Program-made: the position numbers and the translations under genes
In this document: in pieces, positions 47,901-60,832 of the stretch
Layout of the letters: every line of letters starts with the position of its first letter
Position numbering within the stretch: the stretch's first letter is position 1
Source of the DNA: Paenibacillus caseinilyticus
Lineage (GTDB): Bacteria; Bacillota; Bacilli; Paenibacillales; NBRC-103111
Reading direction: 5' to 3'
Assembly: GCF_027533645.1 (NCBI RefSeq)
Contig: NZ_JAQAGY010000013.1
Span: 1 to 64,000, forward strand
DNA: 64,000 nt
The notes under the pieces: generated by a model
The model's input: the letters and a program-made list of their open reading frames with translations, nothing else
The model's database searches: none
What the model was told of the DNA's origin: nothing

Positions 47901-50900
47901 GCTTGGGACAATCCCGCGATCTCGATCGGGTCTCCGAGGGCTGTTCCCGTCCCATGGGCTTCCACATAGGAGACCGTTCGGGGATGAACCCCTGCCCGCC
48001 GCATCGCTTCGGACACCACATCGCGCTGCGCTCCCGGGTTCGGGACGGTGTATCCGTTCGTTTTGCCCCCTGCACCCAGGGCGCTGCCTTTTAGAATCCC
48101 GTAGATATGATCGCCATCCGCCTCGGCCGCCTGGAGCGGCTTCAGGACCACCGCGCATACGCCCTCCCCATCGACGAAGCCGTCGGCGCCTATACCGAAC
48201 GCCCTGCACGTATCCCCGGGAGACAGCATGCCCGCTGACGACAGCCTCAAATAGTGTACGGGGTCCACGATCAGGTTCACTCCGCCGACGACCGCGCACT
48301 CGCTCATGCCGCTGTAGAGACTCTCGAGTGCCAGGTGTATCGCGGTTAATGAGGAGGAACAGGCCGTGTCCACCGCCATGCTCGGACCTTGGAAGTTCAT
48401 GAGATACGACACCCGGTTGGCGATCGACCAGTAGCTGGCCCCTGTCGGGTAATTCGCATTCATGACGCCTGCGAAGACCCCGACTCTCCGGCTGCTGCCG
48501 CCCAGACTTGCCGGGGTATAGCCGGCATCCCCGATGGAAGCGTACGCGGCTTCCAGGAACAAGCGCTCCTGCGGATCCATTTGGGCCGCTTCTTTGGGCG
48601 AAATATGGAAGAACATCGGGTCGAACATGTCGATATCCTTCAGGAAGCCGCCCCACTTGGAATACATGCTGCCGCTTTTTCCTTTATGCTCGTCATAATA
48701 GTCCCGCCAGTTCCAGCGGTCCGCCGGAATCTCAGTGATGCAGCTCGTTCCCTGGCGCAGATTCGCCCACAACTCGTCCATACTCTCCGCCATCGGGAAG
48801 CGTCCCGACAATCCGATAATCGCAACGTCCTGCACCACCGAAGGCTTCGGCTCCACGGGTTGCGAAGGCTGTGCCCCTTCCGTGCGGGAGGAGAAGCGTC
48901 CACTCCGCCTGCCTCTTCTGTTCGGCCGTGCGGCCGGGGGCAGAGGAGGTGCAGAACCCGGTGCCGCAGAGGGAGCCTGAGGGAACCCGGCCGGCAGATC
49001 TTCGAGGCCTACGAGCTTCCGCAGCGCCTCTTCCTGGGTCCGTATAAAATGCTCCGTCAAGGCGTCGATCGTCTGGTATTCGAAGAACAGCGTGGAGCTG
49101 ACCGAATCCAGCACCTGCCGGAGGGTTTCCGTTAACTGCACGACAAGGATGGAGTCGATCCCGTACATCTCGAGAGGCTCCGACGAGTCGATCCGGTGGG
49201 CCGGCAGCTTCAGCACGCCGCCGATCAAGCCCTTGAAGTAGTGCCGGCTCTTCTCGCGAAGGATCTCCCTGTCTTTCCCCGCCCCTGCCGCAGCCGCAGC
49301 GGTCTGCAAAGCCGGGGCCCCCGTAACACCAGGGCTCGGGCCGGCGGCGCCTATCTGCTGAACGCGGTGCTGTGCCGACGACGGCCTGCCTCCCTCCGGC
49401 AGACGGATCTGCCTTACGATCCCATTGCTGTGCGCCCCGATCACCTGCTGGCCCCAGGTGTGGGCATGCCGGGCCGGGAATGCTACGGCCGGGAAGCCTT
49501 CCTCTTCGAGTACGCGTTGCCAAGCTTCCGGGGACAACGCGGGGCAGCCCCGCGTGCGGATCGCCGCGTCTTCATACGCCCACCAGCCTTCCAGCAGGCC
49601 GAAGGTGACATGGGTGAAGAGGTCGCTGCCCGTAATTTCATTGAGCAGCAGGAGGCCGCCTTGCCGGAGAGCCGCCTTCACGTTGCGCAGCGTGCGGCGG
49701 ATATTCTTCGTCGCATGCAGCACATTCGTGGCGACGGCCAAGTCATAGGCTCCCGCATCGAGGCCCTGACCGGCGAGGCTGTGTTCGGCATTGAACAGGG
49801 CGCAGCTCAAATAAGGATGCTGCGGGCCGTATTCTTTCTCCGCATGCATCAGGAAGGCCCGCGAGATATCGGTGAAGCCATATTTCTGGATGGCATGCCG
49901 GTAGGGCTTCAGCTTGCGGAGCAGCGTCGCGCTCGTGCCGCCGGTGCCTGCGCCGATCTCCAGAATGCGGAGCTTAGCGTCCGGCCGGCGGCTGAGAATT
50001 TCTTCTATATAAGCGGCTGCGGAATCAGCCAGCACTTCGTTGAAGTAGTCGGCCACGGGATTGTGCTTGTACACCCCCTCCACCAGCGCCATCGACGACC
50101 CCGGGAAGAGGATGTCTGTGGCCGGCGTGCGGCCGGCAAGAATATCGGGCAGTGCGCGCAGCACGGTCTCGGCGAGCATGATTTGAGCTTCGAGGCCCGG
50201 TTCCAGAAGCCAAAGCGCTTTGCTCCGCTCCCACTCTTCCCAGAGCGCCTCCAGCGGCTGTGCCGGCAGAGACGGCCCGCTGCCCCGCAGTTCTGAGAGG
50301 AGCGCCTTGCTTTCCTTCAGCCAGCCGACGTAGAATGCTTTGTTCCACGGATAGCCGTTTCCTTGCGCCCCCTCTTCGAGGAGCTGCAGCAAACCTTCGA
50401 GCAGTCGGGCGATCCCCTCCTCCACGCTGCGCATCGTGCGGATCAGCGCTTCGGCGCGTCTGAACCGCTCCGGGTGCAGGGGCTGCGAACCATCCGTCCC
50501 GGGCCATGCCGGGACACCTCTTGGCGGGATCCCATGGGAAGCCGGGTAGACCGACACATACTCCCCGGCGTCGATCAGGTGCGTGGCGACAGGCCGGTCC
50601 GTCTTCATCACGGCGATCTGATTCCAAGGACCCGTGAGCAGCTGCTCCAGCGCTTCCATCGCCTCGGGCGGCTCGATCGAACCGACACCAAGCCGTGCCA
50701 TGCGCTCCCGGTAAGATTCCGAGGCGACCGCGCCCACGCTGCCCCAATATCCCCAATTCACTACCTTGACCGGGCAGGGAAGCTCCTGTGCCAGAGCGGC
50801 GGCATAGCTGTCGATGAACGCGCAGCCCGCGCTGTAATTGCTCTGCCCGGCAGGTCTCGCGAACGCGTTGAAGGAGGAGAAGAACAGAATAAAATCGAGC

Positions 50901-53900
50901 GGTTCTTCCCGGAACACCTGGGCCAGCCTGACGCTCACGTCGACCTTGGCGGCCAGCGCCGCCCGGAACTGGTCTTCCTCCATCTTCGCAAGCGTGCCGT
51001 CGAGAAGCACAAGGGCCGCGTGCACGATGCCGTGAATCTCGCCGTGCCGCTCCTTGATCTCCCGGTAAGCGCGCTGAAGACTGGCCAGGTCCGCCGTGTC
51101 GGCGGAGATGTACTGCGGCGCCGGCCCGATCGCCGCAAGCCGGCCGATCTTGGCCCGGATGGCATCGTCGATGGCCCTCCGGCCGATCCACACCACTTGC
51201 GCCTGGCAGGTGCGCATCACGTGCTCGGTCCAAGCTTCGCCGATGCCGCCCGCGCCGCCGATGACCACGTAGACGCCGCCTGTCCTATAGGGAGAGGTCT
51301 CTGCCACAGCTGGCAGCGACTCCACTTCGACCAGCTTCTGCCGATACCATTCACCACTCCGGTACGCCCAAGCGCCGCCTTCCGGATCCGCAGGCAGCGA
51401 CTCCAGCATGGAGACCGGGACACCCGCCCCCGTCTCCAGATCGAGCACTCTCACCTGCCAGTTCGGATATTCCTTGGCCATCGACCCGGCCAGCCCGTGA
51501 ACCGCCGCATGGGCTGCCGGGACGGCTTCATTCGACCTTACATGCTGCGTGCCTGCGGTAAACAGCGTGAAGTCGAGCGGCTGCTCCCCGGCCCCTAATT
51601 CCAGCAGCGCCCGAATCAGGCGGTACAGCATCAGCACCCCGTCTTCCTGTGCCTCGACCCATGCCTCGTCCGCGGAAGATGCTGGTGTCTTCCCTGGAGC
51701 AATCCATACGATATGGCGCAAGGGAGCACCGGCTGCCAGCCGCTCCGCCACGGCCGCAACGGATGCCCTTCGGGGAAGTTCTAGCACTGATGCCCGGCTC
51801 CAATGTTCCAAAAGCGCTTCGCGGACCGCTCCGCTCTCCCCGATCACGAGTACCTCCGCCCCGTCGCTTGGGGGCTGCGCCCTCTGCTCCTGCAGGGAGG
51901 ACAGCGAAGCGGCCTCCCATACCGTGATCAGGCTTCGCAGCTTCATGCCCCCTTCTTCCTTGGTTTCTGCCGGCTGTAGGTGGACGGGCAGGGGGCGGGC
52001 TTCGCCCTGCTGTGCCAGCCTGCGCACGGAGAATCCGATCATCCGGACGCGGACGATTCCCTCCCCGTCGCAGAGATCGATATCGAACTTCTCCACGCCC
52101 CCTCCGGGCGCGCTGCCTTCACTGTACCGGAGATAAGCCCACATCCTTGCCGTGCAGCTCCCCAGAATATGAAGTTCCTCGAGGGCAAAAGGCACCGAAA
52201 GCCCAGGCTCCCCTCCGCCGTCGAAGTTTCCGAGATGAAAACCGATCGAAGCATGAAGGGCCGAATCCAACAGGCTCGGATGCAGGATGTAACTCTCCAG
52301 CGTAGATGCGAGATGGGGGGGCAAGACCAATGCCGCCAAAACTTGGCCCGTGCCCGCATACAAGGTCTGGATCCCCCGGTGTCCATTGCCGTACCGAATA
52401 CCCAGAGTGAGCAGGGCATCATAGCAGGCAGAAGCATCATAGACGGCGTGGCTGCAGGCCGACCTGATCGCTTCCAGATCCAGATGAGGCACCCCGGCGG
52501 GAGCCGCCAGCTCCGCCCGCCCGGTCGAGAACAGCTCAGACTCCCCGTCTTCCGCCGGCAGTCCGCTGTATATTTCGTAATCGATCCCCTCCTGATCTCC
52601 GGGATAGAGACCGATACTCACGCGTGGGGGCTCGGTACCGGCTGCCAGCGGACGGGACCATACCACCTGCTTCAACCGCAGGTGATACGGCTCATCCGCC
52701 AGAGAGCCTGCCGCCTGCTCCACCGCGAACCTGGCCAACTCGAGCATGGCCGCCCCGGGCAATACCGACTGGCCTAGGACCTGATGGTCGGCAAAGAAGA
52801 ATTCCTCTCCCGTGAAGGCCGTGCTGAACCGCTGCTCGAGCAGATCGGAGGTGTTCGCATGCACGAGGGGATGCAGAACGGCGGCCGCTGTCCCGGTCAC
52901 CTGGGCCCGGCTGCTCTCCGGCGTTCCGGGAACCCAGTAGCGTTCCCGGGCGAACGGATACACCGGCAGCCGCATCCGCCGGGGCTCCTCCCCGCCGTAC
53001 AGCCGCGTCCAGTCGACCGGGAAGCCTTTGACCCAGAGATCGAGCAGCTTGGCGAACTTGCCTTTGGCCACCCAGCTCTCTACCGTCCGCGCCATATCTT
53101 CATCCTGGGCGAACAGGGCCAGCGTCTCTTTATTGCGCTTGACGCCGTCGCGGTACAGTCCGTCGACTTCTTCCCGCCCTTCCAGGTAGGCCGTCAGCTT
53201 CTCCCGGAGCTCTTCCACCGAGATAGCCGTCAGCGCAAGGCGCTCTTCCATCGCTTCGCGGCCGACCTGGAGCGTGAAGGCCGCATCCACCAGCCGATCT
53301 GGAGGCAGAGCCCCGGATGATGCCCACTTCAGCAGGCGTTCGGCCTGCTCGCGCAGCCTCTCCCCATCCCTCGCGGAGAGGAGGAACAATGCCGGGCCGG
53401 AAGCCGGAGGCAAGCTGGACCCCGGGCCGGAGAGCGCCGGAGTCGGGATATACTCTTGGATCACGATATGGGCGTTGGAACCGCCCGCGCCGAAGGAAGA
53501 GAGCCCCGCCGTCCTCGGCAGCTCACGGGTGACCCCCCGGATCTGCAGCACAGGTCTTTTCCATTCCTCCAGCTTCCGCTGTACTCTAAATGGAGTCCGG
53601 GCAAAATCGATATGCGGATTGAGCTCCTCCGAATGGAGCGAGGGAACCAATTCGCCATGCCGCATCTGCAGCAGCACCTTGGTGAGTCCCGCGATCCCTG
53701 CGGCGCTCTCGGAGTGCCCGATGTTCGACTTCACCGAACCGATGGCGCAGAACTCCTTGTCTTGCGTGAAGGCTTCAAAGCTCTTGGTCAGTCCCGCAAT
53801 CTCGATGGGGTCCCCGAGCGAGGTGCCCGTTCCGTGAGCTTCGATGTAGGTGAGGGTGCGCGGATCGATACCCGCCTCGCGGAGCGCCCGGCCGATGACA

Positions 53901-56900
53901 TCCGCCTGCGCGTTCGGGTTCGGCACCGTGTACCCGGTCACCTTGCCTCCGTGGTTCACCGCGGTTCCCTTGATGACCCCGTAGATGGGATCCCCGTCCG
54001 CCACCGCTTTGGCGAGCGGCTTCAGCAGCACGGCGCCCACCCCTTCTCCGGGCACGTAGCCGTCTCCTCCCCTGCCGAAGCTCTCGCACCGGCCTTTGCT
54101 CGAGACGAACTGTCCCTGCTCCAGCAGCACGTACTTGTTCGGATGCAGGGAGACGTTCACGCCCCCAGCCACCGCAAGCTCGCACTCGCCCTGCTTCAAG
54201 CTCTGGCAGGCGAGATGCAGCGCCGTCAGAGAGGAGGAGCACATCGTTGCTACCGCCATGCTCGGACCATGAAAGTTGCAGAAATACGAGACGCGGTTGG
54301 CGATAGAGGCGGCATTGCCCGAGAGGGCCACGGGCCGTCCCTGAAGCTGCTCCTGCACGCCGTAGAGCTGGTATTCTTCATACATCACGCCGACATACAC
54401 GCCTACGTTCGACGTATGATGCCGCCCGGGTACGGCTGCCGCCGTACGGACATACCCCGCATCCTCCATCGCTTCGTACACCCGCTCCAGGAACAGGCGC
54501 TCCTGTGGATCCATCGTCTCCGCCTCGCGTGGGGAGATATGGAAGAACTGGGGATCGAACTCATCGACCCCTTCGATGAACCCGCCCCAGATCCGGTTAC
54601 CGCCGGATCTAGCGGCGCATGAATTCCAGCGGTCCCCGGGAAGCTCCGTAATGCAGTCCTTCCCCTCCCGCAGCACTTGCCAGAACTCTTCTAGGGTCCT
54701 CCCTCCCGGATACCTGCCCGACAGCCCGATCACCGCAATATCCATCCCGGCCGGGCCTTCCGATACCCCACTCCGGAATGCCGTATCGTCACCTGAAGCT
54801 GCCGCGAAACGGCTGGTGCGTCGGGAACGGGCCGAACGCGGCTGCGGCTGCGCAGGCAGTGATACGGAGCCGGTGTCCTGCCCCTCTGCGGCATTCCGAT
54901 GCTGGCCAAGCCACGGCAGCATCCGCTCCCGGTACGTCCGTACGAGATAATCGGCAAGCTGACCCAGAGTGCGGTATTCGAAGAACAACGTCTTCGATAC
55001 CGACCCGAAGGTTTTCTCCAGTTCGTTCGTCATCTGCATGACGACGAGCGAATCCATCCCGTACTCTTCGAGCGGCGCCTCCGCTTCGATCCGGTTCACC
55101 GGCAGTTTGATGACGGCGGAGAGCACTTTTTTGAGGTAATGGACCGCATGCTCTCTCAGCTCATCCGCTTCGCTGCCGCCATCATCCGTCTGAGGCTGCG
55201 GTGCCGCTTGCGTATGGGCCCTCGTGACCTGGATATCCCCCAGGAAGTCCGTCCTGAGACGCGGGAGCTCCCCCTCCAGCACGAGCACGCGGCTCTCTCC
55301 GGAAGCCCAAGCCCGCGCAAGCGCCCGAATCCCGGAGGCCGTGCCGAGAAGCGCCACTCCGTGGCGTTCCAGCAGGATCTTCTCGGCAGCGGGGTCCAGC
55401 CCCATGCCGCCCTCCTGCCACAACGGCCAGTTCACCGACAGCATGCGGCCGCTGCGCCGGCCTTCGAGGGCGAGCCCGGTGCGGTAATCGGCATACGCAT
55501 CCATGAACGCATTCGCGGCGGCATATGCGGATTGCCCCGGATTGCCGAGCGCGCCGGCGGCGGAAGAGAATGCGAGAATAAAGTCCAGCGGCATCGAGCT
55601 GCTCGCTTCATCCAAGTTCACCAGTCCGTCCACCTTGGGCGCGAGAACGTCCCGGAGATCCTCCGCGCTTCCTTGAAGAAGCCATCCGTCCCGCAGGACC
55701 CCGGCGCTGTGGATGATGCCGTGCAGCGCGCCGAACCCGGTGCGGATCTTCTCCATCAATGCCTCCACGGCCCCGCGGTCCGCTGCATCCGCTTGTTCAT
55801 AATGCACGCGAACACCGGCGGTTTGGAGGGCATGCAGCTCCGCCAGCTTCTCCGCTCCGAGCGGGGAACGCCCCGTCAGAATCAGGGTGCCTTCCCGGAG
55901 GCTGCCAGCCATCTCCCGCGCGAACAGCAGACCGAGTCCGGCCGCCCCGCCGGTGATCAGGTAGACGCCGCCGTCTCTCCATGGCGGAGCAGGGTCACCG
56001 CCGGGATCGGCTGCGGTCTCCTTCCAGGTCCGCAGCCAAAGTCCGCCGTCCCGGCAGCGCAGGTGAGCCCCCTGCGCACCGGCGCGGCTCTCCCGCCTGC
56101 AGAGGTCGGCGGCTGACTCCCCGGTCTCCGCCGGGTCCAGTTCGATCAGCTGCACGCTGACCCTAGGCTGTTCAAGCTGCAAGGTCCGCAGCATGCCGAA
56201 GAGCCCCGTATACAGGCGGGCTGTCCCCCCGCCGCCCACAAGCAGCCGAACCCGCAGCGGGGCATCCCCGCTGTCTTGGAGCTCCAGCTGCAGTCTCTCC
56301 TGCAGCGCAGCGGCGGCTGCCTGGTATGAATCCGCCGGGCTTGGTCCCATGGCCGGCAGGGCCCAGCAGCGTACGCCGTCCCATTGGCCTTCCACTGCTT
56401 CAACCGCCGGCTGCGGCAGACCGCAGAGGAAGACAATTTCTCTGCGGTCTGCCGCATGCACCGCCTCCGGCTCGCTGCTTGCAGCGTTTTCCGGCTGATC
56501 TGGAATCCGTTCCCAGCCGGGCTGCAGGAGCAGGGTAACCTGCCGCGTCCCCGTCGATCCGGCAGGGGCTTGAAGCGTTTGCTTCTCCAGCCTGCGGACC
56601 GAGAATCCGCGGATTCGTACGAGCACCCGGCCGGACTCGTCGCAGAGGTCGAGGTCATATTTGGCGGCCGTACCGCTCTCTCCGCTCTCGCTGACGAGGC
56701 GCGCGCACACCCGCATCCGGGGAACGCAGGCACCGTAGAGCACGAGCTCCTCGATCGCATACGGCAGCATGGCGGCAGGCTCCCCGCCGCCCAGCTGGAA
56801 GGCAATACAGGCCTGCAGCGCGGAATCGATCATCCCGGGATGCAGCGCATACCCACGGGCCGCTTCGTCCATTACATGCGGAAGATGGAGATAGGCAAGC

Positions 56901-59900
56901 ACCTCCCCGCTGCCGGAGTGCACCTCCTCGATCCCTTGGTGGGCAGGGCCGTAGTCCAGTCCCATGGAGCCGAACGCCGCATAGACGGCGGGCCGGTCCC
57001 AGGTGCGCTCCCTGCAAGCTTCCCGGATCGCTTCGAGGTCCAGGCGGGGCGCCTCTTCCGCAGCGGGAACCAAAGCGGCGCTTCCCTGGCTGTAGACTAC
57101 GGCCTCCTCGGAGGCAGTGTACGGCATAGCTGTCATAGCAGACTCCGCCGTCTCCGTCCCATGCACAGAGCGCAGGCTGAAGATCTCATAAGCGATCTCC
57201 CCAAGACCGCCGGCTTCAGGGTATAGCCCAATATTCACATGGACGGGTTCCCGCCCTACAGTCAGGGGATGCGTCCAGACGACATGCTGCAGACGGAGCC
57301 GTGATGATTCCGGTGTCTGCTCTCCGGCCGCCTGTTCTACCGCTGCCCTGACCATCTCCAGATAGGCCGCGCCCGGAAGCACCCGCTGGCCCAGCACCCG
57401 ATGATCCGCCAAGAAGAATTCGTCGCCGGTGAAGGTGCTCTGATAACGCTGCTCCCAGAAGTCCGATGTATTGCGCTGCGCCAAAGGATGGAGGCTATCC
57501 GGCTGTGCTGAGTTCCCTGCGGCATCCCCCAGACCCTTGGCGAGCGGGCCTCTCTGCGGAATCCAGTACCGTTCTCTGGCAAAAGGATAGGTGGGCAGGC
57601 TCATCCTGCGCGGGCTCCCTTCCCCGTACAGCATATGCCAGGGGACGGAATGTCCCAGCAGCCAGGCCTCGGCTACCGAATCGAGCTTTCCTTCAGCGAT
57701 CTGCTGTCGGATCGCGGCCTGAGCTTCGACCGAGTCATCGAGGGCTTCTTCCCCATGCGCCGTGACTCTGCTCCGCCAGCCGTGAAGCGGAAGCTCCGCT
57801 CCCTCGGCAAGCGCTTCCAGCGCGGATTGCAGCTCCCTGAGCTCCCTGACGAGGAAGACGGCGCGTTCTTCCATCGCCTCGCGTCCGACCTGCAGCGTGT
57901 AGGCCAAGGATTGCAGGTCGGTTGCGTCCGCATCCGGGACGGACCGCAGCGCATCCGCCAGCTTCCGGGCATACGCTTGCAGCCGATCGGCGTTTTTGGC
58001 CGACAACGGGACGAGCACCCGGAGAGCGGCGCTTCCCCGATGATTAGCGACACGCCCTGTCCGCTGTGCCGGCTCTGGAATATATTCCTCAACGACGAGA
58101 TGGGCGTTCGATCCTGTAGCGCCGAACGAGCTGATGCCCGCCCGGCGAGGGATTGCTTTTTCTGTACCGCCGGGTGTAACCCTCTGCGTCGCCCAGGCGG
58201 CCGCAGTCTGCTGGACATAGAACGGCGAAGCTTCAAAATCGATGTACGGGTTCGGCGTTTGCCCGTGCAGCGAAGGAACTAAGGTTCGGTGATGCAGCTG
58301 CAGCAGAACCTTGTGGAGGCCGGCGATGCCTGCCGCCGATTCCGCGTGCCCGATATTGGACTTCACGGAACCGATCGAACAGAACCCGGTGTCCTCCGTA
58401 TGTTCTCGGAACGCTTGGACCAGCCCCTGGATTTCGATGGGATCCCCAAGGGAAGTTCCTGTTCCATGGGCTTCTATGTAGGAAAGCGAACGGGCGTCGA
58501 TGCCCGCTTTCTCCAAGCAGCCTACGATGAGATCGGCTTGGCCTACCGGGCTCGGCACGGTGATGCCGCTGACGGTTCCCACGTGGTTGACGGCGCTGGC
58601 TTTGATCACGCCGTAGATCTGGTCCCCGTCCCGGACCGCCATGTGGAGTGGCTTGAGCAGTACCGCGCCCACGCCCTCGCCCGACACGTACCCGTCCCCT
58701 CCCTCGCCGAACGTACGACAGCGGCCGTCGCTGGACTGCATGTCCATCAGACCGTAGGTGGCGTATTTGCCCGGATGCAACGACAGGTTGACCCCGCCCG
58801 CCAAGGCGACCTCGCACTCCCCGCGCCGGATGCTCTCCACCGCGAGATGAACCGCCGTCAGCGATGACGAGCATACCGTATCGACGGCCATACTCGGCCC
58901 GTGGAAGTTGCAGAAGTACGATACCCGGTTCGCAATCGGCGCGTAGTTCAGCGACAAAGGAACCGGATGCCCCTGGGCAGCCGCCTCCGCTCCAAGCAGG
59001 GCGTAATCCTTGTGCATCACCCCGACGAAAACACCTACCGGGTGTCTCTGCCGCACTCCCTTCGGAGCGGTGAGCGTGCCCGGGGTGTAGCCGGCGTCTT
59101 CGATCGTCGCCCAGCAGGTCTCGAGGAACAGCCGCTCCTGCGGATCCAGCGTCTCGGCCTCCCGGGGGGTGATCCGGAAGAATTGCGGATCGAAGCAGTC
59201 CGGGGCCTCCAGGAAGCCGCCCCAGCGGGACATGCTCTTGCCGGAAGGCGACCGGAGACCGCCGAGCTGCCGCCAATCCCAGCGGGAGGGCGGGACTTCG
59301 CGGATACTGTCCCGGCCTTCTTTCAGATTGTTCCAGAAGTCTTCCAGGCTGTCCGCATCGGGATATCGCCCGGCCATGCCGATCACGGCGATATCGTCAT
59401 CATGCGTAAGTGCCGGCGCCACGAATACGGCAGCTGCTGCTTGCGCTGCGGCTCCGCGGGCCTGTGACTTAGTCCCTTCTGTACGCTCATGGCTGCTGCC
59501 GTGCCCGAACCGGCCCGGATATGCTGCTGCAAGATGGTCGGCCAATTGTCCAATCGTCGTATACTCGAAGAGCAGCGTCGGCGGAACCGGGGATCCGGCC
59601 TTCCCTTCCACCTCCTTGGCGACGTAGAGAAGACCCAAGGAATCCAGCCCCATCTCGTAGTAGCCCGACCGGGTGCTGATCTCCTGCACCGGCCGCTGCA
59701 GACGGTTCGCGAACAGCTCCCGCAGCCACTGGCGTGCGGAGGCTCTTTCGCTTGAATCAACATGGAGAACGTCCGCCGCCCCGGCTGGACGCCCTATGAA
59801 GCTTGTGCAGCCTGGGTCATCCTTGCGATTCCCGTCACCGTTTCCTGCACGGTTCCCTGCACTGTTCCCTGCACCGTTCCCGTCGCTGCTCCCTGCACTG

Positions 59901-60793
59901 TTCCCTACACGATCCCCTTCACGGCTCCCCTCAGGACCTCCCTCGCCCATTCGAACCCGTTTGTTCGTAAAACGGGTCAATTCGCCTATTTTGCGGCCGG
60001 TCTCGTGGAAGAACTCGATCGTAAGCGTGAGCAGCTCCTCGCTGCGCTGCACGGACGAGGCTTCGATCCTCGCCAGACAGGCGGACTGCATCAGCTCCGA
60101 AGCGCGGAACGATTCATAGAACAGCGGCAGGTACAACGCCTGCGTACCATTCATGAGGGTGAACCGGGCGCCGCCTCCGGCACCGCTGCAGTCCATGAGG
60201 GCGGGATGGAACATGAACGCTTCCGCTTCCATGTCCGCTTCCTCAGGAGCAGCGGCGGGGGCCGTGAGATCCATTATGACCGACCCGCCGAGCTCCAGAA
60301 TCCGGCCCCCGGCTTTCATGATGCCCCCGTGCCGGACTCCCTGAAGGGCGCAGTGCGCATACATGTCCTCCACGGGAAGGGATCCCGAGTTCTCCATCCG
60401 GGCCTTCTGCACGTCAAGGACGTCTTCGAACGATACAGGCTGGCACAGATGCATCTCGGCGCTCATATATAAGGAGCCTTCCGGGAAGGCCTGCCCTCCG
60501 GCTGCCTCATCCGCCTCCTGCTCCGGCGCCGCGTCTTCGATGCGAATATGCCACAGTCCCTGCGCCATCTCGGCAGCGGTTGCATGCAGCACCGCTTCCC
60601 GGCCTTCGGGAATGGTGAGGGGACGGTAGACCGTTACCTGACGGAGCTCCAGCTCCCGGAACGCGTACCCTTCTTCCCTGAACCATTGGTAACACAAATC
60701 GATATAAGCAAGCCCGGGCAGCGTGCCCTGACCGAGCACAACATGATGCCGCAGGATCGGATGATCGCTTCCCATTCGGAATTCCGTTCTCAT
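42110..60793 (-). CDS. Trans-AT polyketide synthase, 6227 aa, four KS domains
   Basis: Order with rough residues: DH (1-260, [12 protein letters not shown]), ACP (345-415), KS1 (464-905), DH (1095-1390), KR (1605-1830), ACP (1880-1960), KS2 (2017-2448, ATMCSSS), DH (2640-2910), KR (3175-3400), C-methyltransferase (3540-3780, LEIGAGTGG), ACP (3840-3920), KS3 (3988-4404, DTACSSS), KR (4830-5050), ACP (5110-5190, GFDSI), KS4 (5294-5714, TAACSSG), and a second, unlike methyltransferase (5920-6227, [11 protein letters not shown]). No AT domains. The leading DH-ACP completes the module of the upstream KS0 protein. The final KS4-MT lacks its own ACP, which opens the next protein. A GAGG site lies nine nt before the ATG. 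The next gene starts 17 nt after the stop. Confidence 0.95.
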   Translation of the reverse strand: MRTEFRMGSDHPILRHHVVLGQGTLPGLAYIDLCYQWFREEGYAFRELELRQVTVYRPLTIPEGREAVLHATAAEMAQGLWHIRIEDAAPEQEADEAAGGQAFPEGSLYMSAEMHLCQPVSFEDVLDVQKARMENSGSLPVEDMYAHCALQGVRHGGIMKAGGRILELGGSVIMDLTAPAAAPEEADMEAEAFMFHPALMDCSGAGGGARFTLMNGTQALYLPLFYESFRASELMQSACLARIEASSVQRSEELLTLTIEFFHETGRKIGELTRFTNKRVRMGEGGPEGSREGDRVGNSAGSSDGNGAGNSAGNRAGNGDGNRKDDPGCTSFIGRPAGAADVLHVDSSERASARQWLRELFANRLQRPVQEISTRSGYYEMGLDSLGLLYVAKEVEGKAGSPVPPTLLFEYTTIGQLADHLAAAYPGRFGHGSSHERTEGTKSQARGAAAQAAAAVFVAPALTHDDDIAVIGMAGRYPDADSLEDFWNNLKEGRDSIREVPPSRWDWRQLGGLRSPSGKSMSRWGGFLEAPDCFDPQFFRITPREAETLDPQERLFLETCWATIEDAGYTPGTLTAPKGVRQRHPVGVFVGVMHKDYALLGAEAAAQGHPVPLSLNYAPIANRVSYFCNFHGPSMAVDTVCSSSLTAVHLAVESIRRGECEVALAGGVNLSLHPGKYATYGLMDMQSSDGRCRTFGEGGDGYVSGEGVGAVLLKPLHMAVRDGDQIYGVIKASAVNHVGTVSGITVPSPVGQADLIVGCLEKAGIDARSLSYIEAHGTGTSLGDPIEIQGLVQAFREHTEDTGFCSIGSVKSNIGHAESAAGIAGLHKVLLQLHHRTLVPSLHGQTPNPYIDFEASPFYVQQTAAAWATQRVTPGGTEKAIPRRAGISSFGATGSNAHLVVEEYIPEPAQRTGRVANHRGSAALRVLVPLSAKNADRLQAYARKLADALRSVPDADATDLQSLAYTLQVGREAMEERAVFLVRELRELQSALEALAEGAELPLHGWRSRVTAHGEEALDDSVEAQAAIRQQIAEGKLDSVAEAWLLGHSVPWHMLYGEGSPRRMSLPTYPFARERYWIPQRGPLAKGLGDAAGNSAQPDSLHPLAQRNTSDFWEQRYQSTFTGDEFFLADHRVLGQRVLPGAAYLEMVRAAVEQAAGEQTPESSRLRLQHVVWTHPLTVGREPVHVNIGLYPEAGGLGEIAYEIFSLRSVHGTETAESAMTAMPYTASEEAVVYSQGSAALVPAAEEAPRLDLEAIREACRERTWDRPAVYAAFGSMGLDYGPAHQGIEEVHSGSGEVLAYLHLPHVMDEAARGYALHPGMIDSALQACIAFQLGGGEPAAMLPYAIEELVLYGACVPRMRVCARLVSESGESGTAAKYDLDLCDESGRVLVRIRGFSVRRLEKQTLQAPAGSTGTRQVTLLLQPGWERIPDQPENAASSEPEAVHAADRREIVFLCGLPQPAVEAVEGQWDGVRCWALPAMGPSPADSYQAAAAALQERLQLELQDSGDAPLRVRLLVGGGGTARLYTGLFGMLRTLQLEQPRVSVQLIELDPAETGESAADLCRRESRAGAQGAHLRCRDGGLWLRTWKETAADPGGDPAPPWRDGGVYLITGGAAGLGLLFAREMAGSLREGTLILTGRSPLGAEKLAELHALQTAGVRVHYEQADAADRGAVEALMEKIRTGFGALHGIIHSAGVLRDGWLLQGSAEDLRDVLAPKVDGLVNLDEASSSMPLDFILAFSSAAGALGNPGQSAYAAANAFMDAYADYRTGLALEGRRSGRMLSVNWPLWQEGGMGLDPAAEKILLERHGVALLGTASGIRALARAWASGESRVLVLEGELPRLRTDFLGDIQVTRAHTQAAPQPQTDDGGSEADELREHAVHYLKKVLSAVIKLPVNRIEAEAPLEEYGMDSLVVMQMTNELEKTFGSVSKTLFFEYRTLGQLADYLVRTYRERMLPWLGQHRNAAEGQDTGSVSLPAQPQPRSARSRRTSRFAAASGDDTAFRSGVSEGPAGMDIAVIGLSGRYPGGRTLEEFWQVLREGKDCITELPGDRWNSCAARSGGNRIWGGFIEGVDEFDPQFFHISPREAETMDPQERLFLERVYEAMEDAGYVRTAAAVPGRHHTSNVGVYVGVMYEEYQLYGVQEQLQGRPVALSGNAASIANRVSYFCNFHGPSMAVATMCSSSLTALHLACQSLKQGECELAVAGGVNVSLHPNKYVLLEQGQFVSSKGRCESFGRGGDGYVPGEGVGAVLLKPLAKAVADGDPIYGVIKGTAVNHGGKVTGYTVPNPNAQADVIGRALREAGIDPRTLTYIEAHGTGTSLGDPIEIAGLTKSFEAFTQDKEFCAIGSVKSNIGHSESAAGIAGLTKVLLQMRHGELVPSLHSEELNPHIDFARTPFRVQRKLEEWKRPVLQIRGVTRELPRTAGLSSFGAGGSNAHIVIQEYIPTPALSGPGSSLPPASGPALFLLSARDGERLREQAERLLKWASSGALPPDRLVDAAFTLQVGREAMEERLALTAISVEELREKLTAYLEGREEVDGLYRDGVKRNKETLALFAQDEDMARTVESWVAKGKFAKLLDLWVKGFPVDWTRLYGGEEPRRMRLPVYPFARERYWVPGTPESSRAQVTGTAAAVLHPLVHANTSDLLEQRFSTAFTGEEFFFADHQVLGQSVLPGAAMLELARFAVEQAAGSLADEPYHLRLKQVVWSRPLAAGTEPPRVSIGLYPGDQEGIDYEIYSGLPAEDGESELFSTGRAELAAPAGVPHLDLEAIRSACSHAVYDASACYDALLTLGIRYGNGHRGIQTLYAGTGQVLAALVLPPHLASTLESYILHPSLLDSALHASIGFHLGNFDGGGEPGLSVPFALEELHILGSCTARMWAYLRYSEGSAPGGGVEKFDIDLCDGEGIVRVRMIGFSVRRLAQQGEARPLPVHLQPAETKEEGGMKLRSLITVWEAASLSSLQEQRAQPPSDGAEVLVIGESGAVREALLEHWSRASVLELPRRASVAAVAERLAAGAPLRHIVWIAPGKTPASSADEAWVEAQEDGVLMLYRLIRALLELGAGEQPLDFTLFTAGTQHVRSNEAVPAAHAAVHGLAGSMAKEYPNWQVRVLDLETGAGVPVSMLESLPADPEGGAWAYRSGEWYRQKLVEVESLPAVAETSPYRTGGVYVVIGGAGGIGEAWTEHVMRTCQAQVVWIGRRAIDDAIRAKIGRLAAIGPAPQYISADTADLASLQRAYREIKERHGEIHGIVHAALVLLDGTLAKMEEDQFRAALAAKVDVSVRLAQVFREEPLDFILFFSSFNAFARPAGQSNYSAGCAFIDSYAAALAQELPCPVKVVNWGYWGSVGAVASESYRERMARLGVGSIEPPEAMEALEQLLTGPWNQIAVMKTDRPVATHLIDAGEYVSVYPASHGIPPRGVPAWPGTDGSQPLHPERFRRAEALIRTMRSVEEGIARLLEGLLQLLEEGAQGNGYPWNKAFYVGWLKESKALLSELRGSGPSLPAQPLEALWEEWERSKALWLLEPGLEAQIMLAETVLRALPDILAGRTPATDILFPGSSMALVEGVYKHNPVADYFNEVLADSAAAYIEEILSRRPDAKLRILEIGAGTGGTSATLLRKLKPYRHAIQKYGFTDISRAFLMHAEKEYGPQHPYLSCALFNAEHSLAGQGLDAGAYDLAVATNVLHATKNIRRTLRNVKAALRQGGLLLLNEITGSDLFTHVTFGLLEGWWAYEDAAIRTRGCPALSPEAWQRVLEEEGFPAVAFPARHAHTWGQQVIGAHSNGIVRQIRLPEGGRPSSAQHRVQQIGAAGPSPGVTGAPALQTAAAAAGAGKDREILREKSRHYFKGLIGGVLKLPAHRIDSSEPLEMYGIDSILVVQLTETLRQVLDSVSSTLFFEYQTIDALTEHFIRTQEEALRKLVGLEDLPAGFPQAPSAAPGSAPPLPPAARPNRRGRRSGRFSSRTEGAQPSQPVEPKPSVVQDVAIIGLSGRFPMAESMDELWANLRQGTSCITEIPADRWNWRDYYDEHKGKSGSMYSKWGGFLKDIDMFDPMFFHISPKEAAQMDPQERLFLEAAYASIGDAGYTPASLGGSSRRVGVFAGVMNANYPTGASYWSIANRVSYLMNFQGPSMAVDTACSSSLTAIHLALESLYSGMSECAVVGGVNLIVDPVHYLRLSSAGMLSPGDTCRAFGIGADGFVDGEGVCAVVLKPLQAAEADGDHIYGILKGSALGAGGKTNGYTVPNPGAQRDVVSEAMRRAGVHPRTVSYVEAHGTGTALGDPIEIAGLSQAFGRDTGDKGFCAIGSVKSNIGHGESASGMAGLAKVLLQLQHRQLVPTLHAGITNPGIDFADTPFTVQRELAPWERPVVRIGSESKEYPRRAGISSFGAGGANAHIVVEEYVPAAREEARNLVSPRQPALIVLSAKDEERLGVSVRRLLEVAEQKGYTDADLRNIAYTLQTGREEMDERLAFCASSVEELKLALTAYLEQGHETFELYRGHVRAGKEVLSALTSDEDMQEAVDKWIRGGKYARLIDLWTKGLRLDWTKLYAEEPVRPRRMSLPTYPFARERCWVSRAPYSGAEVPRESAPSVTAASAPMTFEEVWREEELPLDQGDGSSAAPPRTLVVFLTDPERRQVLLADMRRLQPQTSLIFIGESEGGEGHSGEAYSVRAHDRGSFEAALRHIRGTCGMVDGVLYLWALERSVHVQDPTALIHLIQAVSASGLEARRIVAAGAYGDELDRCYLESWTGFARSLGNVLPRSSMTVLCAESEGSSAGPLMGGWAGRLCAELGTVGPASVLYRNGKRHTGRIRPTTANPNSSAVPVWKAGGTYLITGGLGGLGYLFAVHAAQRERVGLILTGRSPLGSDGLEKIRRLEGLGSRVEYVQGDLSDLPLMREGLARAKGRLGPILGVLHAAGVQENSNLLDKDPEGFRRVLHPKIGGTLALDELLKEEPLDYVAYFTSSSAILGDFGSCDYAVGSRFQTAYARYRNLLRSQGLRRGRAVALNWPLWRDGGMGFEDSDQGELYLKASGQRYLEKEEGLALFDTLMEGLGEQYLILAGDRVRVERFLGLADAPRTAVRTRTASFKATGQQPTSGRGRSLGDRLLDDLRRHIGALLHIAPERLDPEENMVDFGFDSISLTQFAALLTGEYGIEVTPSLIYGYPTLGKLSEYLLTKEEEALQAYYEPEEGTDPAAEPGVPTWQAPGSIQGSEAASGEANRRSNTDASRDPSSASTVSSHSGGIPAGGGGRPESREAAIPMEEVRSPRGASDESTKSLSEAPPVQEPIAVIGMSGRFPGADTVDDFWRLLLAGESAIREIPPDRWDWRDYAGDPHREPGKSRSRWGGFLSRIDQFDPLFFEIPPKEAELLDPQQRLFLEEAWHALEDAGYMGERIKGTSCGVYVGAEESQYGDVTGGGGQISSNQNATLSARIAYKLDLKGPNFALTAACSSGLVAVHQACQALRLGECDMALAGGVSLTVSPRMYAGLDKANMLSPDGTCAVFDRRANGLVPGEAVAVVVLKPLSEAIADGDRIYGTIEASGVNYDGQTNGLSAPSPVSQEQLLRQIYGKYGIRPEGIGYLLAHSVGAKVGDSIEWAALTGAFGPPAGEGPSCALGSVKPLIGHTFAASGVVSLIAMLLAMKHETILPVPGFREASELIRPERSPFYMASEPRRWSPQGNRPRIGAVSTTGISGTNAHAVIREYVPVPRHSEDRPAEGPALPEAIVLSAKNAERLTETARQLIGFLRSASSAGVSLRDIAYTLSVGREVMKSRLAFAAGTKDELIARLEQFCAAAEELPAGLSQGTGDEGSQGWGAMLEEAWSTRNLTMLASLWMKGSHVPWARLFEAGPMPAIVSLPGYPFKRRRCWASPPSEGLPAKAQAAALLPPSADEGNKTAELYSFNAMDRSTEFQEEYLTFCPFESRIPGFSMSRVMLNPELYPEEAALVKAKQVELRQVLFYKEDFGRLSRVLDIGCGHGTDVIQIASLYPHLRTHGYTISQAQAELGNERIAAMKLSGRARIFHRDSAADAFPDRYDLVMGIEVCCHIADKHALFANIAGSLQEDGTVLLMDFIANLRGPIVDPAIGIAIATADEWVEVISRQGLVIDEIVDVSPWVANYLHDPDCERNTRDLTPVARDSLRSYANNAVSLGRGWISYCLFKLRKDTVLGETERRAYNADRIASKTPYAEALKDMLGRGTIPYPPHVRSTTGDALPTR
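59834..59932. repeat. Imperfect 12-nt tandem repeat in DH-ACP linker
   Basis: About eight diverged copies of a GTTCCCTGCACT-like unit encode a Gly-Asn-rich tetrapeptide series (GNSA, GNGA, GNRA types) between the N-terminal DH and first ACP of the 6227-aa protein. It is probably a flexible spacer. Confidence 0.85.
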
Positions 60794-60832
60794 TGTCGCC
60801 TACCTCGTCTTCCATCATGGTCTTGTATTGCC

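Noticed and set aside
28320..60793. Embedded cis-AT or NRPS domains in the PKS proteins
   Set aside because: No GHSxG acyltransferase, no adenylation core motifs and no HHxxxDG condensation motif were seen between the KS and ACP domains.
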